Of a DNA stretch of 64,000 nucleotides, positions 35,318 through 42,994 are shown piece after piece (the stretch's first letter is position 1; each line of letters opens with the position of its first letter). The notes beneath the pieces were generated by a model, which did not search any database, was not told the origin of the DNA, and worked only from the letters and a program-made list of their open reading frames with translations. The DNA is taken from NCBI RefSeq assembly GCF_965233615.1, contig NZ_OZ247495.1. The stretch is one strand, 5' to 3'. The stretch comes from Pelagibius sp028280305. Its GTDB lineage: Bacteria; Pseudomonadota; Alphaproteobacteria; Kiloniellales; Kiloniellaceae. A program made the position numbers and the translations under genes.

Positions 35318-36007
35318 TCAGTCGAGGTAGTCGACGTGCGCCTCGATGTGCGCCGCCAGATTCATCGTATGCTCGCGCGACAAGCGCTCCGCCAACTCGG
35401 TGTCCCGCGCCTCCAGCGCCTCAATGATATGCAGGTGGTCGATGATCGAGCGCTTCGCCCGGTCCTGCTCCGAAATGGTGCGCGCCCGGATGCCCTTCAT
35501 ATGAATGAAGAGCCGGTCGGCGGTTTCCTTCAGCAGGGCGCAGCCGCTCAGTTCCAGGATCGACTGGTGAAACTCGATGTTGCGGTCCGAGTATTCGTCG
35601 ATGTGGGCCTGGACCTGCCCGTTCTCGAAGCTGGTGAAAAGCTTTCGCAGCGAGGCGATCGCCTCATCGGAGGCATTCAGGGTGATCAGGCGTGCCGCCA
35701 TGCTCTCCAGCGCCGCCCAGACCGTGATCATTTCCAGGATTTCCTTGCGCGACTTGCGCACGATGAAAACGCCGCGCCGCGGGATCACGGTCACCAGCCC
35801 TTCCTGCTCGAGACGGGCCAGCGCCTCGCGGATCGGGGTTCGGCTGATCCCAAGCTGCTCGGAAAGTTGCCGTTCGTCGAGCTTTAGCTGCGCGTCGTCG
35901 GCATAGATGTTCATCGAGGTGATGCCCTCGCGCAGCGTCTCGTAGATATGCTCCTTCAGACTGAAGGTGCTCTCGATCGGCTTCACTTGGAGCTTGTTCG
36001 GCAGCAT
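35318..36007 (-). CDS. GntR family (FCD domain) regulator of the oxalate genes
   Basis: Transcription factor of 229 residues. The N-terminal winged helix (about 16-85) includes LSEQLGISRTPIREALARLE and GLVTVIPRRGVFI. The C-terminal all-helical FCD ligand domain (about 90-225) includes FHQSILELSGCALL. It is the first gene of gntR-oxc-frc-formyltransferase-fhs-usp, with a TGGTATACCA palindrome 59 bases upstream. No good ribosome site precedes the ATG; a GTG at 35986 is an alternative start. It probably senses a carboxylate or CoA ester and controls itself, tct and sucCD. Confidence 0.9.
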   Translation of the reverse strand: MLPNKLQVKPIESTFSLKEHIYETLREGITSMNIYADDAQLKLDERQLSEQLGISRTPIREALARLEQEGLVTVIPRRGVFIVRKSRKEILEMITVWAALESMAARLITLNASDEAIASLRKLFTSFENGQVQAHIDEYSDRNIEFHQSILELSGCALLKETADRLFIHMKGIRARTISEQDRAKRSIIDHLHIIEALEARDTELAERLSREHTMNLAAHIEAHVDYLD

Positions 36008-36065
36008 CGGAGGAGGATCGTTCGGTTGGTTTCAGGGGCAGAGCCGGCACCCGTCTCAGGCGTCT

Positions 36066-36080
36066 GGTTCTTGGTATACC
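36066..36080. promoter_or_regulatory. Candidate GntR operator upstream of gntR-oxc-frc (site 3)
   Basis: GGTTCT-TGG-TATACC keeps the TGGTATACCA half and centre of the perfect site upstream of sucC, and also the preceding TCTGGT. It contains the symmetrical core TGGTATACCA. It lies 59 bases before the gntR ATG, a usual place for autoregulation. Two more divergent positions in the left half make it the weakest of the three as a 15-mer. Confidence 0.58.
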
Positions 36081-36198
36081 ATAGCCCAGGAACCACGGGG
36101 CGACAACAAGATTCCCCCGCTTTTCCGTCAGCCGGTTCCCCTTGATATCCTCATGCATCTTCTGAAAATGGGAAGACAGTACCCTGTTTTATTGGGGT

Positions 36199-37188
36199 TT
36201 ATAGCCCCCAGCGGAGAGCCGGTGTGTGAACCGGCGCATCCCAGAGCGCAGCCAATTCGTCGTCCAGCATGGCGACGGTCAGGGAGCAGCCGGCCATCTC
36301 CAGAGAGGTCACATAGCTGCCGACCAGTTGGCGCGAAACGGTGATTCCGCGCCGGGTCAGCAGTTGCCGGGCGGCGTTGAACATCAGGTACAGCTCCATC
36401 AGAGGGGTGCCGCCGAAGCCGTTCAGCAGAACGAAAGCCTCGCCCTTGGCCTTGTCGCCCAGGTCGGAGGCGATCGCCTCCACCATCTCCTCGGCAATTT
36501 CGTTGGCCGAGGCCAGGGCGACGCGGCGGCGCCCGGGCTCGCCGTGGATACCCACGCCCATTTCCATCTCATTGTCGCTCAGTTCAAAGGTCGGCGTACC
36601 GGCGGCGGGCACGGTGCAACTGGTCAGTGCCACGCCCATCGAGCGGGTCACGGCATTGGCGCGGTCGCCCAGCGCCTTCAGCGCGGCGAGGTCGCGTCCC
36701 TCCTCCGCCGCCGCCCCCAGGATCTTCTCGACGAAAAGCGTACCGGCAACGCCGCGCCGCCCGGTGGAGAAGGTGGAGGTTTCGACCGCCACGTCGTCGT
36801 CGGTCAGCACCGTCATGACCTCGCCGCCGGCCATCTCCGCCGCCATTTCGAAGTTCATGACGTCGCCCTCGTAGTTCTTCACGATGAAGAGCGTCCCGGC
36901 GCCGCCGTCGACCGCTTCGGCGGCGGCCAGCATCTGATCGGGTGTTGGCGAGGTGAAGACCTGGCCCGGGCAGGCGGCATCCAGCATCCCCTGCCCCACG
37001 AAGCCCGCATGCAGCGGTTCATGACCGGAACCGCCGCCGGAAATCAAGGCCACCTTGCCTGGCTTCGGCGCGGCGCGGCGAACGAACTTGTGCTCGTCCC
37101 CCAGGGTCAGGATATCGCCATGGGCCGAAACAAAGCCGTCCAGGCTTTCGGTCAGGATGGTTTCCGTGGCATTGATCAGCTTCTTCAT
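36199..37188 (-). CDS. dhaK: Dihydroxyacetone kinase, DhaK subunit
   Basis: Binds dihydroxyacetone covalently and phosphorylates it with ADP-bound DhaL as donor. The 329 residues have GGGSGHEP (51-58, with His56), Asp109 in NYEGDVMNF as general base, and His215 in GIHGEPG for the hemiaminal with the substrate. His56 and Asp109 match E. coli DhaK numbering. The ATG at 37188 follows GGGAGGAAG. It is the last gene of the ABC/PTS-Dha operon and lies 34 bases after the HTH gene. Confidence 0.95.
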   Translation of the reverse strand: MKKLINATETILTESLDGFVSAHGDILTLGDEHKFVRRAAPKPGKVALISGGGSGHEPLHAGFVGQGMLDAACPGQVFTSPTPDQMLAAAEAVDGGAGTLFIVKNYEGDVMNFEMAAEMAGGEVMTVLTDDDVAVETSTFSTGRRGVAGTLFVEKILGAAAEEGRDLAALKALGDRANAVTRSMGVALTSCTVPAAGTPTFELSDNEMEMGVGIHGEPGRRRVALASANEIAEEMVEAIASDLGDKAKGEAFVLLNGFGGTPLMELYLMFNAARQLLTRRGITVSRQLVGSYVTSLEMAGCSLTVAMLDDELAALWDAPVHTPALRWGL

Positions 37189-37222
37189 GGCTTCCTCCCT
37201 AAGGCGCGCCCGGCGGCGGTGC

Positions 37223-37657
37223 TCAGTTGTCCCTGTTCTCTTCGAATAGCTCCGCAACCTTTTGAACGAAGTCTTCGACGACTTTCTCCAGGGCCCGGTT
37301 ACGGCTGTCGTGACCCAGATCGGGCAGTTGGATGCGCAGTTCCCGCCTCGGGGCCGCATCCTTGATCAACTCCAGGCGCCGCGGATGCGCCCGCCCATAG
37401 GCCGCCAGAAAGGCTTCACGCTCATCGACCGAGAAGTGGCAGATCTCGAAAATGATATCCAGGTGGCGCGCCGGGATGGGAACCGCGTATGCGGGATTTG
37501 AGATTTGCGAGATAAAGCTGCGGTTCTTTCCCAGGGCGGTGGCGAGCCGCTGGCGGGTGCCCGAGGGCCTTTTGTCCAACACCGCCTGCAACACCGCTTT
37601 GTAGGCGGCCACCGCATCGCCGCTGTCCTGCACCGATCCCTTGGGCGCCTTAGGCAT
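37223..37657 (-). CDS. Small helix-turn-helix protein in the Dha operon
   Basis: A 144-residue protein with an XRE-like helix-turn-helix near residues 30-60 (TRQRLATALGKNRSFISQIS), then FEICHFSVDEREAFLAAYGRAHPRR. It has an acidic coiled end (ALEKVVEDFVQKVAELFEEN). Its ATG overlaps the ptsP stop by eight bases and dhaK follows, so it is co-expressed with the phosphorelay. Such a position suits a regulator of the operon or a protein that responds to phosphorylation state. I do not recognise a characterised homologue. The upstream in-frame extension overlaps ptsP and is rejected. Confidence 0.78.
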   Translation of the reverse strand: MPKAPKGSVQDSGDAVAAYKAVLQAVLDKRPSGTRQRLATALGKNRSFISQISNPAYAVPIPARHLDIIFEICHFSVDEREAFLAAYGRAHPRRLELIKDAAPRRELRIQLPDLGHDSRNRALEKVVEDFVQKVAELFEENRDN

Positions 37658-39308
37658 GCGCGCCTGCCAGATCGGTCTCGGCAATGGCGGCCTTTGCGCG
37701 TCCCAAGGCCAAGGGCGCCACGGAGAGGCTGCGCAGGCCGCAGCGCAGGAGGCCGGGAATCTCGGAAGGCTCACCCCCCGCATCGCCACAGAGGCTGACA
37801 TCGCGCTCCATGGCGGCAGCCCCCTCGATCAGCGCGCGGATCAGCTTCAGCACCGCCGGATGGGTGGAATCGTTGAGATCGGCGACGGCGGCGATATCTC
37901 GGCCCGCCGCGGTGACGTATTGGGTGAGATCGTTGGAGCCGATGGAGAAGAACGCCGCCTCGGCGAACAGCTCCGGCGCAATGGCGGCCGCCGGCACCTC
38001 CACCATCATCCCCAGCGGCGCTTCGCCGCAGGCAACGCCCTCGGCCCGCAATGCGGCCAGCGCTTCGGCATAGAGGCGTCTGGCCTGAGTCAGTTCTTCC
38101 GGTCGCGTCACCATGGGCAGCATGATCTTCAGGTTTCCCTGCAATGCGGCCCGCGCCAGGGCCCGAAGTTGCACCTTGAACACCTCCGGCCGTGCCAGCG
38201 AAAGACGCAAACCGCGCAGGCCGAGGAAGGGGTTGGACTCGTTGTCAGCAGTCAGGCCGGCAATCGGCTTGTCGCCGCCGGCATCCAGCGTACGGATGAC
38301 GACCGGCTTGTCGCCGGCCCAGCGCAGAATGCGGCGATAGGCAAGATACTGCTGCTCCTCGTCCGGCAAACCGCCGGGACCGTGGAACAGAAACTCGCTG
38401 CGCACCAGCCCGATGCCGTCGCAATCCGCCGGATCAAGATCGTCGAGCTCGTCCGGATCGGCAACGTTGATCATGACGGCAATCGCCGTGCCGTCGCCGG
38501 TGACCGCCGGCTTGCCGCGATAACTTTCTTCAAGCCGGCGGTTGTCGCTGGCGGCTTTCCGACGTTGGCTGAAGGCTGCGCGCTCCTGGTCATCCGGATC
38601 GACAATCAATATGCCATCGTCGCCGTTCAGCAGAACTTCCCCCGTCTCCGGCAGATCCGCATCCCCGAGGCCGACCACCATGGGCACCCCCCTTGCCCGG
38701 GCGAGCATGGCGACGTGGCTGGAAGGGCTGCCCTGGCGCAGCGCCAGCCCCCCGCCCCGGCTCCAGTCGGTTTCCAGAAACCGGCTCGGGGTGATTTCAT
38801 GGCCGGCGAGCACAGCCCCATCAGGAAGCGCCTGGACACCGGAAGCGCCCCTCAGGTTCCGCAGCACGCGGTCCCTCAGGTCCTTGAGATCGCTGCCGCG
38901 GGCCTGGAAGTATTCATCCTCCGCCGCCTCATAGTCGGCAACCTGGGCATCAAGGGCAGCCTGCCAAGCCGCCTCCGCAGCAATTCCCTCGCGGATCGAC
39001 AACAAGGCGGGCTCAACCAGGGCATCGTCTTCCAGCATGGCAATCTGGAATTCGATGATCCCGGCCGTCTCCTCATCCAACTGATCCATCAAGCCCGCCA
39101 GATCCTGCGTGGCGGCGGTGATCGCGCCGCGCAAACGCTCAGCTTCCCCATCGGGGCTCTTGGATTCTGCAACCTGAGCCCCTGCGCCAGCAGAAGACAC
39201 GTCATCAAGCAGCACCAACGTTCCGGCAGCCAGGCCCGGCGATGCGGGCCTGCCCCTGAATGACCTACCACGCAAGGAACGGGCTCCCGTCTCAGGCATT
39301 GGTGGCAT
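37650..39308 (-). CDS. ptsP: PTS enzyme I (phosphoenolpyruvate-protein phosphotransferase) of the Dha relay
   Basis: Takes phosphate from phosphoenolpyruvate and passes it to HPr. The 552 residues give a stand-alone enzyme I without GAF or PtsN-type extra domains. The phosphohistidine is His198 in SPSSHVAMLARARGVPMVVG. The PEP-binding half contains GIGLVRSEFLFHGPGGLPDEEQQ and FSIGSNDLTQY, and LCGDAGG carries the conserved Cys. It overlaps the 3' end of the HPr gene by 17 bases. In this operon it serves the dihydroxyacetone kinase and not a sugar permease. Confidence 0.93.
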   Translation of the reverse strand: MPPMPETGARSLRGRSFRGRPASPGLAAGTLVLLDDVSSAGAGAQVAESKSPDGEAERLRGAITAATQDLAGLMDQLDEETAGIIEFQIAMLEDDALVEPALLSIREGIAAEAAWQAALDAQVADYEAAEDEYFQARGSDLKDLRDRVLRNLRGASGVQALPDGAVLAGHEITPSRFLETDWSRGGGLALRQGSPSSHVAMLARARGVPMVVGLGDADLPETGEVLLNGDDGILIVDPDDQERAAFSQRRKAASDNRRLEESYRGKPAVTGDGTAIAVMINVADPDELDDLDPADCDGIGLVRSEFLFHGPGGLPDEEQQYLAYRRILRWAGDKPVVIRTLDAGGDKPIAGLTADNESNPFLGLRGLRLSLARPEVFKVQLRALARAALQGNLKIMLPMVTRPEELTQARRLYAEALAALRAEGVACGEAPLGMMVEVPAAAIAPELFAEAAFFSIGSNDLTQYVTAAGRDIAAVADLNDSTHPAVLKLIRALIEGAAAMERDVSLCGDAGGEPSEIPGLLRCGLRSLSVAPLALGRAKAAIAETDLAGAHA

Positions 39309-39588
39309 CGGCCTTGCCTTCGTCGAAGTCGCGTTCGACCAAAGCCGTCAGCGCGGCCAGGGCCGCTGCGGCGTCCGCGCCCTCGGCACGGAAGAAAAGC
39401 GTTTTGTCCTTCGGCGCCTTGGCGGCCATGACCTTGACGATGCTCTTGGCGTCGATCCAGGGCCCCTCCGCCCCGGCGATGGCGAGTTCGATCTGTGCCG
39501 TGAAAGTCTTGGCGAGCTTGGTCAGCTTCACCGAGGGCCGGGCGTGAAGGCCAATCTCGTGGGTCATGAAAACTGAAGCTTGTTCCAT
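39292..39588 (-). CDS. HPr family phosphocarrier protein
   Basis: Small phosphocarrier between enzyme I and DhaM, 98 residues. The phosphorylated histidine falls at position 15 in GLHARPS when the ATG at 39588 is used, which is the canonical HPr numbering and supports this start over a TTG 42 bases upstream. The region around IDAKSIVKVMAAK corresponds to the usual Ser46 area. It lies between dhaM and ptsP in one operon. Confidence 0.93.
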   Translation of the reverse strand: MEQASVFMTHEIGLHARPSVKLTKLAKTFTAQIELAIAGAEGPWIDAKSIVKVMAAKAPKDKTLFFRAEGADAAAALAALTALVERDFDEGKADATNA

Positions 39589-39645
39589 CTTGTCCGCCGT
39601 CTTCGTCAAATCAACCAGTAACAGGCCCAAAACCGAAACCCGCCG

Positions 39646-40041
39646 TCATGCCGGCGAAAGCTCTTCCGCCGTTCGCCGGACAATGTCGAGCGATGCGCCG
39701 CCCGAGGCTTCCGTCGCGGCGATCACCGCGCCCTCGACAATCGGCGCGTTGCAGATCGCAATCCGCTGCTGCCGATCCTCCGGCTGCATCTCGATTGCCA
39801 TCTCGCTATTGGTCTCCGCGCCGCCGAGGTCAACCAGAATGGCCACTCCGGCTTCGGACCAGGCCGCGTCGATGGCGCTCAGGATGCTTTCAACCGAAGT
39901 GCCCAGCCCGCCGTCAGTATCGCCGCCGCAAGAGGCGAGCGGCACCTCTTCACCCACCATCTGGCGCACCATGTCCGCCGTGCCTCGCGCCACATCAGGC
40001 GAGTGCGATACAATGACGATCCCCACATTTCTGCTTGCCAT
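39646..40041 (-). CDS. dhaM: PTS-dependent dihydroxyacetone kinase, DhaM phosphotransferase subunit
   Basis: EIIA-mannose-fold protein of 131 residues that accepts phosphate from HPr and rephosphorylates the ADP on DhaL. The active histidine is His13 in VIVSHSPDVARG. VDLGGAETNSEMAIEM is the typical second signature. In E. coli DhaM is fused to HPr and an enzyme I fragment; here the three activities are separate genes in a row. It lies five bases after dhaL. Confidence 0.93.
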   Translation of the reverse strand: MASRNVGIVIVSHSPDVARGTADMVRQMVGEEVPLASCGGDTDGGLGTSVESILSAIDAAWSEAGVAILVDLGGAETNSEMAIEMQPEDRQQRIAICNAPIVEGAVIAATEASGGASLDIVRRTAEELSPA

Positions 40042-40046
40042 TCCTT

Positions 40047-40652
40047 CTAACCTTCCAGAATCTTAGAGGCCTTCGTTATCATCAAAGATGAAGAACGGGC
40101 GCCCGGGTCCATGTGCCCGATCGAGCGCTCGCCCAGAAAGGACGCCCGACCCCGCTCCGCCCGCATGGGGATGGTGGCCTTAGCTGCCTCGGCGGCCGCC
40201 ACACAGAGCGCCTCGGAGGAGCTGGGATCGTTTTTCAACTGCTCCAAAGCCGGCGCCAGCACGTCGAGCATGGTCTTCTGACCGGGATGCGACTTGCCCC
40301 GCGCCATTACCGCCTGCAGGGCCGCATCGAAGGCCGCCACCGTGTCCGCGGCTTTCGGCTTCTCCGGCAGGCTCTTGCCCAGGGTCATGAAGAAGGTGCC
40401 GTAGAGCGGCCCAGAGGCACCGCCGACCTTCATCACCAGAGCCATGCCGATCGCTTTCAAGGCTTCGGGCAGGGTCTTTTGCGCCAGCGCATCGATATCA
40501 GCCAGAACCGCTTCGGCACCACGCTTCATGTTCACCCCGTGATCGCCGTCGCCGACCGCCTGATCGAGCGCCGTCAGTTCTTCCGCATGGTCGATCACGT
40601 CCTGCGCAACGGCCTCTATCAGGCTCCGGCGGCTTGCTGCGTCCTCTAGCAT
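40047..40652 (-). CDS. dhaL: Dihydroxyacetone kinase, DhaL subunit
   Basis: ADP-binding subunit of PTS-dependent dihydroxyacetone kinase, 201 residues. The Mg-ADP coordinating aspartates are at 30, 35 and 37 in TALDQAVGDGDHG, matching E. coli numbering. Other DhaL signatures are GGASGPLYGTFF and ERSIGHMDPGARSS. In the PTS form the nucleotide stays bound as a cofactor and is recharged by DhaM. It follows the ABC ATPase genes by seven bases. Confidence 0.95.
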   Translation of the reverse strand: MLEDAASRRSLIEAVAQDVIDHAEELTALDQAVGDGDHGVNMKRGAEAVLADIDALAQKTLPEALKAIGMALVMKVGGASGPLYGTFFMTLGKSLPEKPKAADTVAAFDAALQAVMARGKSHPGQKTMLDVLAPALEQLKNDPSSSEALCVAAAEAAKATIPMRAERGRASFLGERSIGHMDPGARSSSLMITKASKILEG

Positions 40653-40659
40653 GGCTTCC

Positions 40660-41682
40660 TCACGTTTCGGCCCTCAGACGCTCCCCGGCGCCGTCGAAGT
40701 AGAGTGGATTGATCAATTCCAGGGAAACACCGTCCGCCACCGCCAGATCGGTGTCGGGCTCGACCAGCGTGGTGACCTTGCGGTCACCGACGGTGATGTG
40801 CAGATGGTTCTGGTCACCCAGGTGTTCAATCCACTGCACCTTGCCCTGAGCTGCGCTCTCCGCTGCCTTGCGAATGCGGATATGCTCGGTGCGCGCGCCG
40901 ATGGTCGCGGTGCCCGCCGGCGCGGTGCCGGCGGGAATGAGGTCGCGGGGAATGAGATTGATTGCCGGCTGCCCCAGGCGCGTCGCGACATAGACATTGC
41001 GCGGGTCCTCGTAGATCTCGCGCGGTGCCCCAACCTGGATCAACCTTCCCTGATCGATCACACCGATACGGTTGGCCATGGTCATGGCCTCGATCTGGTC
41101 GTGGGTGACATAGAGCAGGGTCGCCCCCAGGTCTTTCTGGATGCGTTTCAGTTCGATGCGCATGTCGGCGCGCAGCTTGGCATCCAGAGACGACAGCGGC
41201 TCGTCCATCAGATAAATCTGCGGCGCCCGCACCAGGGCCCGGCCGATGGCCACGCGCTGCATCTCGCCGCCGGAAAGCTGGGTCGCCTTGTTCTGCAGCT
41301 TGTCGGGAATGCGCAGCATCTCGGCGATGGCGTTGACGCGTTCCTTGATCTCCGGTTCCGGCACCCGACGCGCCGGAGAGCGCAGCGGAAAGGCCAGGTT
41401 GTCGAAAACCGTCAGATGGGGATAGAGCGAATACTGCTGAAAGACGAAGCTGACGTCGCGCACCGTCGGCGAGGCCAAAGTGACGTCGTGGCCGCCGATT
41501 TCAATCCTGCCTTCATCAGCCTTTTCCAGGCCCGCAACCAGCCGCAGGGTCGTCGTCTTCCCCGCCCCGGTAGGCCCCAGCAGAACCACGAACTCGCCGT
41601 CCGCCACCGTAAGGTCCATCCGGTCAACGGCGGTGGTTTCATCGAAGCGCTTGGTGACGCCGCTCAGGCAAACCTCAGCCAT
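40660..41682 (-). CDS. ABC transporter ATP-binding protein (CUT1, MalK/UgpC type), second copy
   Basis: ATPase of 340 residues. Walker A GPTGAGKTTTLR, signature LSGGEMQRVAIGRAL, Walker B IYLMDEPLSSLDAKLR and the switch histidine in YVTHDQIEAMTMA are intact. A C-terminal TOBE-like regulatory domain follows from about residue 235. The ATG at 41682 is preferred since GGAGG lies six bases upstream; it then overlaps the first ATPase gene by eight bases. Two different ATPases in one operon suggest a heterodimer, as known for some CUT1 polyol importers. Confidence 0.92.
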   Translation of the reverse strand: MAEVCLSGVTKRFDETTAVDRMDLTVADGEFVVLLGPTGAGKTTTLRLVAGLEKADEGRIEIGGHDVTLASPTVRDVSFVFQQYSLYPHLTVFDNLAFPLRSPARRVPEPEIKERVNAIAEMLRIPDKLQNKATQLSGGEMQRVAIGRALVRAPQIYLMDEPLSSLDAKLRADMRIELKRIQKDLGATLLYVTHDQIEAMTMANRIGVIDQGRLIQVGAPREIYEDPRNVYVATRLGQPAINLIPRDLIPAGTAPAGTATIGARTEHIRIRKAAESAAQGKVQWIEHLGDQNHLHITVGDRKVTTLVEPDTDLAVADGVSLELINPLYFDGAGERLRAET

Positions 41683-42772
41683 GCGGGCCTCCGTCATAAA
41701 GGGCAGTCTGAATGGCCTGGCCGCTGGATGCATCAAAGAGCGAGAGACGCTCCGACATGAAACTGAGGCCGACGGTTTCCCCGGCCGATACCCGGGTGTC
41801 GGCCCGCAGCCGCGCCTTCACCATGCCCTGGCCGGTTTCCACGGTGACGATCTGGTTGGTGCCCAGGTACTCGGCCTCGAAGACCTCTCCGCGTAGACTG
41901 GAGTTTTCATCGAAGCGGATGTGCTCGGGACGCACCCCCAGGGCCAGGGCACCTTCGCCCCGGTCCTCGCGCAGTTCCGGCACCACAACCTCTGTCGCAT
42001 CCATGCGCACGGCAGCCGCCCCCTTGGCGACGGCGCCGTGGAACCTCAGGAAGTTCATCGGCGGCGAACCGATGAACTCCGCCACGAACATGGTGGCCGG
42101 GCGGTCATAGATTTCCTGCGGCGCACCGAACTGCTCGACATAACCCTTGTTCATCACCGCGATCTTGTCGGCCATGGACATGGCTTCGAGCTGGTCGTGG
42201 GTGACATAGACCGTGGTCGCGTCGATCCGGTCATGCAGCAGGCGCAGTTCCTCGCACATCAGATCGCGGAACTCGGCATCCAGAGTGCCCAGCGGCTCGT
42301 CCATCAGAAAGGCCATGGGGCGGCGCACGATGGCGCGGCCCAGGGCGACGCGCTGGCGATCACCGCCGGCGAGGCCGGAGACCGATTTGTTCAGCAGGTG
42401 ATCAATGCGCAGAAGTCGTGCCGTTTCTTCCACCCGCTCCCGGATCTCACGGCGCGACCGCCCGATGCACTTCAGCGGAAAGCCGATGTTCTGCCGAACA
42501 TTCATGTGCGGATAGAGCGCAAAGAGCTGGAAGACGAAGGCGATGTCGCGCTGCGAGGCACGGTTGAAGGTTACCTCCTCGCCGCCCAGGTAGATGGCGC
42601 CGGAAGACGGCAGTTCCAGGCCTGCGATCATCCGCAGCGTCGTCGTTTTGCCACAGCCCGAGGGCCCAAGCATGACGAAGAAATCGCCGTCGTCGATGGT
42701 GAAGGTGGAATCGGCCACCGCCACGAAGTCGTCGAAGGTCTTGCGCAGGTTCTCAACCCGGATTTCAGCCAT
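41675..42772 (-). CDS. ABC transporter ATP-binding protein (CUT1 type), first copy
   Basis: ATPase of 365 residues with Walker A GPSGCGKTTTLR, Walker B AFLMDEPLGTLDAEFR and YVTHDQLEAMSMA. The signature motif is LAGGDRQRVALGRAI in place of LSGGQ, a mild deviation. The C-terminal OB/TOBE domain is present. It is about 25 residues longer than its neighbour ATPase. Together they would energise the two permeases encoded upstream. Position within the operon is after the small membrane protein. Confidence 0.92.
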   Translation of the reverse strand: MAEIRVENLRKTFDDFVAVADSTFTIDDGDFFVMLGPSGCGKTTTLRMIAGLELPSSGAIYLGGEEVTFNRASQRDIAFVFQLFALYPHMNVRQNIGFPLKCIGRSRREIRERVEETARLLRIDHLLNKSVSGLAGGDRQRVALGRAIVRRPMAFLMDEPLGTLDAEFRDLMCEELRLLHDRIDATTVYVTHDQLEAMSMADKIAVMNKGYVEQFGAPQEIYDRPATMFVAEFIGSPPMNFLRFHGAVAKGAAAVRMDATEVVVPELREDRGEGALALGVRPEHIRFDENSSLRGEVFEAEYLGTNQIVTVETGQGMVKARLRADTRVSAGETVGLSFMSERLSLFDASSGQAIQTALYDGGPHG

Positions 42773-42781
42773 GATCCCGAC

Positions 42782-42994
42782 TCACTCCGGAAAGTGGCTG
42801 ACGATGATGAACATCACCGTGCCGGTCAGAATAGTCACGAAGGAATAGGTGAAGAGCGACAGCGCAAAAGGCTGCATCAGCATGAAGACGCCGACAGCAA
42901 TGATCACCGTCGCCAGATTCTCCCAGGGGCCACGCCGCAGCCGCAAAAAGCGGTTGAGCAAGCTCGGTGTTTCAGGCTCTTGGTCCAAGCTCAT
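42782..42994 (-). CDS. Small membrane protein in the ABC operon
   Basis: A 70-residue protein with a soluble start (MSLDQEPETPSLLNRFLRLR) and two hydrophobic segments (about 27-45 and 48-66). It is coupled to the second permease gene by an ATGA overlap (42991-42994) and is followed by the first ATPase after nine bases. That placement implies a role in or near the importer, for example an accessory membrane subunit. I recall similar small genes in alphaproteobacterial glycerol/polyol ABC operons, but no function is established. It is easily missed in annotation. Confidence 0.75.
   Translation of the reverse strand: MSLDQEPETPSLLNRFLRLRRGPWENLATVIIAVGVFMLMQPFALSLFTYSFVTILTGTVMFIIVSHFPE

Noticed and set aside
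36150..36198. Possible terminator after dhaK
   Set aside because: GGGG and CCCC arms with a 7-base loop are followed by an A-rich, not T-rich, tract in the direction of transcription, so the evidence is too weak.
37641..39263. 540-codon plus-strand frame opposite ptsP
   Set aside because: The enzyme I gene is unambiguous and the antisense frame is a compositional shadow.
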